Shown piece by piece: positions 35,606 through 41,073 of a DNA stretch of 41,073 bases. The position numbers and the translations under genes are program-made. The notes beneath the pieces were generated by a model that saw nothing but the letters and a program-made list of their open reading frames with translations, did not search any database and had not been told where the DNA came from. The stretch lies in contig AUXH01000102.1 in NCBI GenBank assembly GCA_000482145.1, forward strand, positions 1 to 41,073, in the 5' to 3' direction. Source of the stretch: Strigomonas culicis (lineage: Eukaryota > Euglenozoa > Kinetoplastea > Trypanosomatida > Trypanosomatidae). Every line of letters begins with the position of its first letter. Within the stretch, counting starts at the first letter, position 1.

Positions 35606-36823
35606 ATGAGTGCGTCCGCCCCCGCGACCGAGGAGGAGAATCCCTACTACCCCCTTCCGCTGTACCGCCCCCCGCCGCCGGATGAATACGTCCACGTCGG
35701 CTACTGCCCCACCGCGAAGCGCGACATCACCCTATGCTACAACATATTCGGCCGCGAGCACCGGCGGCGCGCGGACGGCGCGCGGCACAACGTGTACCTG
35801 CTCATCATGGGACTCAACTGTCCGGGCTGCTTCTGGGACGCGCGCCTGTGCGAGTACATGGCCTCGAAGGGCAACGTCGTCATCCGCTACGACAACCGCG
35901 ATGTCGGCCTGTCCACGCACATGGACGACGCCGTGGGGGAGGGGCCGGAGCCGAGCGGCGCGCCGCTGCCGCACCCGCCCAACCTCGCGCGCACTGCGGT
36001 GCGTCTTCTGCAGAGTCAGATGGGTCGGGCCGGCAGCGCGGTGCCGCTGCCGGCCTTCCTGCGGGGCACGCTCGCATACACGCTGCGCGACCTCGCGCGC
36101 GACGCCTTCGAGCTCCTCCGCCGGCTCGACTTTCTGGACGCCGACGCGGCGGGCCCCGCGGCGCGGCGGGTGAACATCGTGGGCTGCAGCATGGGAGGCA
36201 TGATCGCTCAGCACTTCGTGCTCGACTACGGGCGGCACGTCAACAGCCTCTGCCTGCACGCCACCTGCGCCGACCTGGTCTGCCCAGCCGCGCGGCACCT
36301 GCGCACGGTGGTGGGCGTGCTGACCGACAAGCCGCCGCCGCCGCCGTGCGGCGGGGCGCTGTACAAGGCGGAGGTCGTGGACTTCAAGGTGCGCTTCTTC
36401 CAGGCGCTGTGCGGCGAGCTGCCCTTCTCCGAGGACGAGTTCCGTCGCTCGATGCGCGGTGCGGTGGAGCGCTGCGCGTACGAGGGCGGCCTGGAGCGGC
36501 AGCTGCACGCCATCGCGGCGGACCGCGACCGCACGCCGCTGCTGCGCCACGCTTTCAACCGCGCCGGCGGCGTGCCCGGCGACGGGCACAACCGCTTCCC
36601 CGTGCTCGTGCTACACGGCGGCGCGGATGCGCTGCTGATGCCGTCCTGCGCGGACCATCTTGCCTGCTGCTGCTTCCACCAGGCGAAGCTGACCATCCTC
36701 CCGCGCATGGGGCACTACTTTCCCCCCTGCACTTTTGTCACCATCGCCGACAGCATCCTGCTGAACGGCGAGGAGGGCAACGACCGCGTCTGCCGTCGCG
36801 CTCGTAATCCAGGGGATGGATAA
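35606..36823 (+). CDS. Alpha/beta-hydrolase fold protein, paralogue 5
   Basis: 405 residues. A Pro/Tyr-rich N-terminus (ENPYYPLPLYRPPPPDEY) is followed by the hydrolase core: LLIMGLN (65-71), VIRYDNRDVGLST (92-104), Ser195 in GCSMGG, Asp341 in LHGGAD, His370 in RMGHYFPP. The triad is intact. The segment between the DNRDxGxST motif and the nucleophile is extended compared with the tandem pair (about 107-155), and Cys is frequent (for example LACCCFHQ near 356). It is closest by motif to hydrolase 4 (RMGHYF), so the two may have arisen by an older local duplication. No transmembrane or peroxisomal signal. Substrate unknown. Confidence 0.86.
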   Translation: MSASAPATEEENPYYPLPLYRPPPPDEYVHVGYCPTAKRDITLCYNIFGREHRRRADGARHNVYLLIMGLNCPGCFWDARLCEYMASKGNVVIRYDNRDVGLSTHMDDAVGEGPEPSGAPLPHPPNLARTAVRLLQSQMGRAGSAVPLPAFLRGTLAYTLRDLARDAFELLRRLDFLDADAAGPAARRVNIVGCSMGGMIAQHFVLDYGRHVNSLCLHATCADLVCPAARHLRTVVGVLTDKPPPPPCGGALYKAEVVDFKVRFFQALCGELPFSEDEFRRSMRGAVERCAYEGGLERQLHAIAADRDRTPLLRHAFNRAGGVPGDGHNRFPVLVLHGGADALLMPSCADHLACCCFHQAKLTILPRMGHYFPPCTFVTIADSILLNGEEGNDRVCRRARNPGDG

Positions 36824-37328
36824 AAACGCGTCCATCAACCAACCAACGAGGCGATTGCGGAAAAGGAAAAGAAGAGAATAGTACACCTTCGTACTCATCA
36901 TGCTTTTTATCATTTTTCTTACTTGTTTACGAGGAACAACGACAAAAACAACAATAAAACACGATCGTTCTGTGCTGTGCATGAGCTGCCTACGAAACCA
37001 TTTGCATACATTTTTATTTTATTTTCTTCGCTAGTTGAGCTCCTCTCTCTTCCTCATCTTCCTTGTCTTCGTCGCACTCAAGCATTTTTTTTTATACACT
37101 TTTCTCACACTGTGGTTATAGTAGAAGAAAAGGAAGAAAAAAACAACCCTTTTTGCTTGGCAACCCACTCATACAAATCATCATCATATCCCGTTCTCTT
37201 GAATCACACGCGTATACATACACACACACACAAATACACACAAGATATACATACATCATTATTCCTTACTTTATTCTTCCGAGTTTTAGCCTTGATCACA
37301 AAGAAGGCGAACAACACAGCTTCGCGTC
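36824..37328. other. AT-rich intergenic/UTR spacer with CA run
   Basis: 505 nt containing T runs near 37087, A-rich segments and a CA-rich run at about 37217-37242. No coding potential seen. Confidence 0.65.
37261..37283 (+). promoter_or_regulatory. Predicted trans-splice acceptor for the PLAC8-like gene
   Basis: A short tract, ATTCCTTACTTTATTCTTCC, is followed by GAG (AG at 37282-37283), 45 nt before the ATG at 37329. It is weaker than the other acceptors; TTTTAG six nt further on is an alternative. Confidence 0.4.
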
Positions 37329-38479
37329 ATGTCTAGTTCCTCCTTCTCTGACAACGAGGACATACCCTCCGGGACGACGCGCGCGCCGGGCACTGGCATC
37401 CGCGCGCCCCTGTCACGCAACAGCCTCATGTTCAATCCCGCCTCCCAGGCGGTGGCTGCCGACGCGCCCCAAGGCGGCGTCGACGCGGCGCACGGTGACG
37501 GGCAGGGCCAGCCCTCCCTGAGCGCGCGCCCGCATGCCTTCGGCCAATCCGCCAGCGTCTTCCCCGACGGGCTGGCGGAGGCCGCCGCTGCCGGCGGCGG
37601 CGCAGAGGAGGCGGTGGGCGGCGGCCAGCGTGCGAGCGCGGCGCCGGCCGCGCCGCGCGACGCGGGGTCCGCGTCGAACGGGCAGCGCAGCCCCGCGCCT
37701 CCCGGGACTCTGACAAGGGCCAGCGTCGATGCCAGAGAGGCCGACGCACCGGTGCCGCCCGCGGTCGGGGACGCGGCTGCTGCCATGGCGGTGCCCTACG
37801 GGGCGATGCCGCAGAGCCAGATGAACACCGGCGTCACCGTCGTGCCGATTGCCCCGGAGGAGCTGCTGCGGCGCATGCGGCTGCGGGAGGCTTACATGAA
37901 CCGGCCGCGGCACACACTGACGGTGCGGCCGCAGATCCTGACCAGCTACACCTTCGACAAGAAGAAGACCTTTCAGCAGAAGAAGCTCTTCTACTCGCGG
38001 GTGTGCGGGTGTTTGTGCTCCGCCCAAAAGTCCGCCACAGACACGGTCGTGCGCCTGCCGAACGGCCGGTCGCAGCGGCAGCACCAGGTCCAGCGCACGT
38101 ACAACAAGGTGCTGCATGCCGCGATCGAGCAGAACCGAAACATGGTCAAGGAGAAACTATGGAAGAGCCCGTTCAACCCCGACGTGATCCGCGCAAACCA
38201 CAACGCCTATGCGAGCGATGGTGTACCTTTCCGGCACACCCGGGAGGACTCGGAGCCGGATGAGCGCAGTACGGTGACGACGCAGACGCCGACGCCGACG
38301 TCCCGCACGAGCGGCAACCCGCTGGCCTCGTCGCGGCCGCAGCGCAACCAGCGCGGCCGGCGCCAGCCCGGCAACAACGACAGCATCGTCGTGCTGGGCG
38401 ACGAGAGCCGCGAGGCGGACTGCGCGGAGAGCGAACCGCAGCCCTACGAGTACAGCGTGCTCAGTGACGGCGTGACCAG

Positions 38480-38514
<35 letters not shown>

Positions 38515-39593
38515 TGGGACATCGCCCGTTGTCGGATACGCGGCGCACGGCCGCCGCCGCCACGGCGAACCTGAGCCGCGAGATGCGCTCCTACTACTTC
38601 AGTCGGAACATACGGCCCCGCTCGGGCGGGCTGTCTACCGCCGCGCGCGGCCGCCACGAGTATCGGCGGGAGACCACGTGCATGGCGGATGTCGAGGAGG
38701 CCGAGTTCCTGCAGGAATACATGGAGGATCTGCACACGGAGTACTTCAACTATGTGTACCGGGACGAGGCGCACTACGCCTACCACAAGCGTTCCTTTTT
38801 TCTGTGGCACTGCCTGCGGCGCGCCTTCTGCTTCCGCTGCGCCCTCGCGCGGCAGACGGAGCTCCTGCTGCTGGAGTACGAGAAGCGGCAGATCATTAAG
38901 CCCTACTTGTGCTGCGAGTGTCTCTTCAGCGGCATCGACTACAGGAGCAAGCGCTTCTACTACGCGAACCTGTACAGCGACAAGCACCATTTTATCAATC
39001 AGCTCAACAACTACTTCACGCGCTACAGTCCGAATGGCAAGGGGATGTACAGCTGCTGCACCGCCGGCGGCGGCGGCGACGACATGGAGACGGGGCGCGA
39101 TAGTGCGGTCGACGCGGAGGAAGAGGTCGAGACCGTCAGTGGCGGCCGCGCGGAGAGCCAGTTCCTCGTGTCGAACACCCACTCGCACATGAACAGCGAG
39201 CTGCGGCACGACCAGTCGAGGACGGAGCCCGGCGCGCCGTCGCAGCTCAGCCGCCTGCTGCCGCTACACGAGTATGACACGCTGTACCACCACTCCTCCT
39301 CGTACTATCGGCGCACGCTTTGCTGCGTTCTGCTGCTGGACACGCTCTCGCTGGGCATCTGCTGCACCCCCCTCTCCGGCTTCTGCTGCTACCAGGGGCT
39401 CGGCACGGCGCTCTTCGGGTGGCGCCTGCGGTACATGGTGCGCACGCGCTATAAGCTGCGCCGCGCGGCGACGCTGCTCGATATGCTCCTCTTCAACATG
39501 TGCTTCCCGTCGTGGTGCGTGGAGCAGCAGGGCGTGGAGCTGCTCGCCGGCGGGCTCAGCGAGGCTGGCCCGTCCGCCGCGCTCATGCGCTAG
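37329..39593 (+). CDS. Conserved-type protein with PLAC8-like Cys-rich C-terminus
   Basis: 754 residues. The first 200 are low-complexity (Ala, Gly, Ser, Pro), followed by a basic region with a short Cys cluster (VCGCLCS, about 225-231), a disordered Arg/Ser/Thr-rich linker with an 11-Thr run (385-395), and a Tyr/Cys-rich helical region (about 450-570) including CFRCALARQ and YLCCECLFSG. Residues 660-740 resemble the PLAC8/Cys-rich family: GICCTPLSGFCCYQG, then RYMVRTRYKLRR, then DMLLFNMCFPSWCVEQQGVEL, which follows the family's RxxxRxxYxI...D...CxPCxxxQxxxEL end. PLAC8 proteins are small membrane-associated proteins, some linked to metal transport or cell size, and Leishmania has family members. 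Here the domain sits on a long N-terminal extension. Membrane association of the C-terminus is inferred. Confidence 0.55.
38481..38513 (+). repeat. (ACG)11 polythreonine run
   Basis: Eleven identical ACG codons in a row within the disordered linker of the PLAC8-like gene. A perfect triplet run with no interruptions suggests recent slippage. Confidence 0.95.
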
Positions 39594-40361
39594 CGGCGCG
39601 GCACCGCCGCCGCCGCAGCGAGCAGCGGGCACGCACGTCGAAGGAGGAGCAGGCAGTCGAGCAGACAACACGGCGCGAAGGAGGGAAGGGAGAGAAGGGA
39701 GCGTTACTGCACTCTCGCGTTGTTCGTGTGCGTAACCTTTTGTGTATGTCTATAGTTCATCATACTTCATCCAAGGTGTGCTTATATCTGCGTCTTTTTT
39801 TTCCATATTTTCCGTTAGTTTTTATTACTTGCAATTCTTGTATTATGAAGAAGAATACTCAATTTTTTTTGTGGTGATTTTAGTTTCTCTCTTTTTTTTT
39901 TTTTTGCGCTATTACTTGTTCATTTCTTCAACATGAACCAAATAATTAGAAAAAAAAGGAAATGTGTTTAATTTGCCGAATCTCTTCCATTTCTTTTGAT
40001 ACTTCCTCAAAAAAAAAAGTAATATTAAATGCAAACACAAAAGACAACAAAAAAAAGAAACAATGAGGAGTATCATTAAACATTTACCTCCACTCTCATA
40101 CACGCACACAGTGATACCACTTATAGTGCCTTCGCAAGTTGCCTGTGTGCGCGCTAGCATAACATGACATCTTAGGTCAAGAAAAACACTTTTCTCTCTC
40201 TCTTTTTTCTTTTTTTTTTTGGTGATGATGAAATCAGCAGAGAATTCTCTTTTTTTCTTTTCCCTTTTAGAGTAATCCCCGCTTGTACATTTCTGATTCT
40301 CTGATAGACACACTTATAGACTCGTTCTTTTTCTTCTTTCTTTTCTGATCATTCCGTGCCC
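39594..40361. other. AT-rich intergenic/UTR spacer
   Basis: 768 nt. A GC-rich stretch of about 110 nt after the stop grades into AT-rich sequence with T runs (39889-39905, 40209-40221) and A runs (about 40009). No credible gene seen. Confidence 0.65.
40245..40270 (+). promoter_or_regulatory. Predicted trans-splice acceptor for the terminal coiled-coil/kinesin-like gene
   Basis: A TTCTCTTTTTTTCTTTTCCC tract ends TTTTAG, with AG at 40269-40270. The leader of 91 nt contains no ATG before 40362. This supports a + strand gene starting there. Confidence 0.6.
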
Positions 40362-41073
40362 ATGGCCACCACATGCGCCGCTTCGCCACCTGCCTTCCCT
40401 GACGGCCCGGCGGCCGCGCCCGCCGCATCGTGCGCCCCGGACGATCTCCAGTGGCGCTATCTCCTCGACCAAGAGGCGTCGCTGAGCCACGACGTGGCGG
40501 CCGCGCTGGCCCACCACGAGTCCCTCCGTGCCCAGCACGGCGCGGATGAGCAGCGGCTCGCCGCCCTGCAGGCGCAGCTGGCGGCGCTGCAGCGCACCGT
40601 GGCGGCGGAGGCCGCGGCCATGGAGCGCAGCCGCGCCGCGGTCCTGCGCCTCGCCCGGCGGTACGCGCGCGCGAAGCAGGCGAAGCAGAAGCACCTCCAG
40701 GCCCAGCTCGTCGCGCGCGGGCACCCGCACCACGTCCTCAGCCTCCCCGCTGCGTCGCGCCCGCTCACCGCGGGCGGCTTCACGGTGTTGGACCCCTTCA
40801 CGCTGACGGCCGCACCGCCCGACGCGTACTACTTCTCGTTCAGCGCGATCGTGACGCGGCAGGAGCCACCGCCGTCCGCGGCCCCCGCGGCGGTGTCCGA
40901 CGTCGACGCGCCGTGGGGCAGCGGCCTCGCGGAGGTGCTCGCGGGCCGGCTCTGCGCCGGCGGCAGCTGCACCGTGCTGCTCCACGGCGCGCCGGGCGTG
41001 GGCGCCGGCGACGAGCCGCAGCCGCACGTGGCGTGGGTGCGCGCGGTCGCCGCCCGCCTCCTTGCGCGGCACG
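40362..41073 (+). CDS. Coiled-coil protein entering a degenerate kinesin-like domain, 3'-partial
   Basis: The ATG at 40362 follows a good splice acceptor. The frame stays open for 237 codons to the window end, with the same GC-rich third positions as the neighbours. Residues 1-28 are Ala/Pro-rich. About 45-118 form a heptad-like coiled coil (EQRLAALQAQLAALQRTV, then a basic KQAKQKH stretch). From about 155 the sequence resembles the start of a kinesin motor: YYFSFSAIV at the FxFDxVF position, then GLAEVLAGRLCAGGSCTVLLHGAPGVGAGD at 188-217, where kinesins have the strand and P-loop GYNxxxxAYGQTGSGKT. The Lys and Thr of the P-loop are missing (GAPGVGAG at 209-216). A coiled coil before the motor would fit a C-terminal-motor (kinesin-14-like) plan. 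The motor call is tentative because only its first part is visible. Confidence 0.5.
   Translation, partial: MATTCAASPPAFPDGPAAAPAASCAPDDLQWRYLLDQEASLSHDVAAALAHHESLRAQHGADEQRLAALQAQLAALQRTVAAEAAAMERSRAAVLRLARRYARAKQAKQKHLQAQLVARGHPHHVLSLPAASRPLTAGGFTVLDPFTLTAAPPDAYYFSFSAIVTRQEPPPSAAPAAVSDVDAPWGSGLAEVLAGRLCAGGSCTVLLHGAPGVGAGDEPQPHVAWVRAVAARLLARH

Overview
The window looks like nuclear DNA of a trypanosomatid (Kinetoplastea). Every convincing gene is intronless and on the + strand. The coding regions are extremely GC-rich, especially at third codon positions. They are separated by AT-rich spacers of 0.2-1.8 kb full of polypyrimidine tracts. Nearly every start codon lies a short way after a pyrimidine tract followed by an AG, which is the layout of spliced-leader trans-splicing in one polycistronic unit. 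The genus cannot be resolved from the sequence alone. No tRNA, rRNA, transposon or CRISPR was seen.

Layout: (1) 2-16888, the 3' end of a giant gene (at least 5,628 codons) resembling the PIKK-family pseudokinase TRRAP/Tra1: HEAT-like helices, FAT region, degenerate kinase domain and FATC tail. (2) 17274-19886, an amidase-signature protein whose catalytic Lys and cis-Ser appear to be missing. (3) 20388-36823, five alpha/beta-hydrolase paralogues: a tandem pair (20388-21380, 21601-22617) and three divergent copies (30929-32476, 32935-35025, 35606-36823). Two unrelated genes sit among them: a type II membrane glycosyltransferase of the Skp1-GlcNAc-transferase (GT60) kind (22944-25562) and a kinesin-like protein that has lost its nucleotide-binding loop (26443-29109). 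(4) 37329-39593, a protein with a PLAC8-like cysteine-rich C-terminus. (5) 40362 to the window end, the start of a coiled-coil protein running into a second degenerate kinesin-like segment.

The neighbours do not form an obvious pathway, as expected in trypanosomatids, where co-transcribed genes are usually functionally unrelated. Two themes stand out. One is a locally expanded, structurally diversified hydrolase family in which one member ends in a glycosome (PTS1) signal and another carries a C-terminal extension of about 330 residues. The other is repeated loss of catalytic residues: pseudokinase, apparently inactive amidase, and two motor-like proteins without a P-loop. All function calls are from reading motifs by eye; no database search was run.
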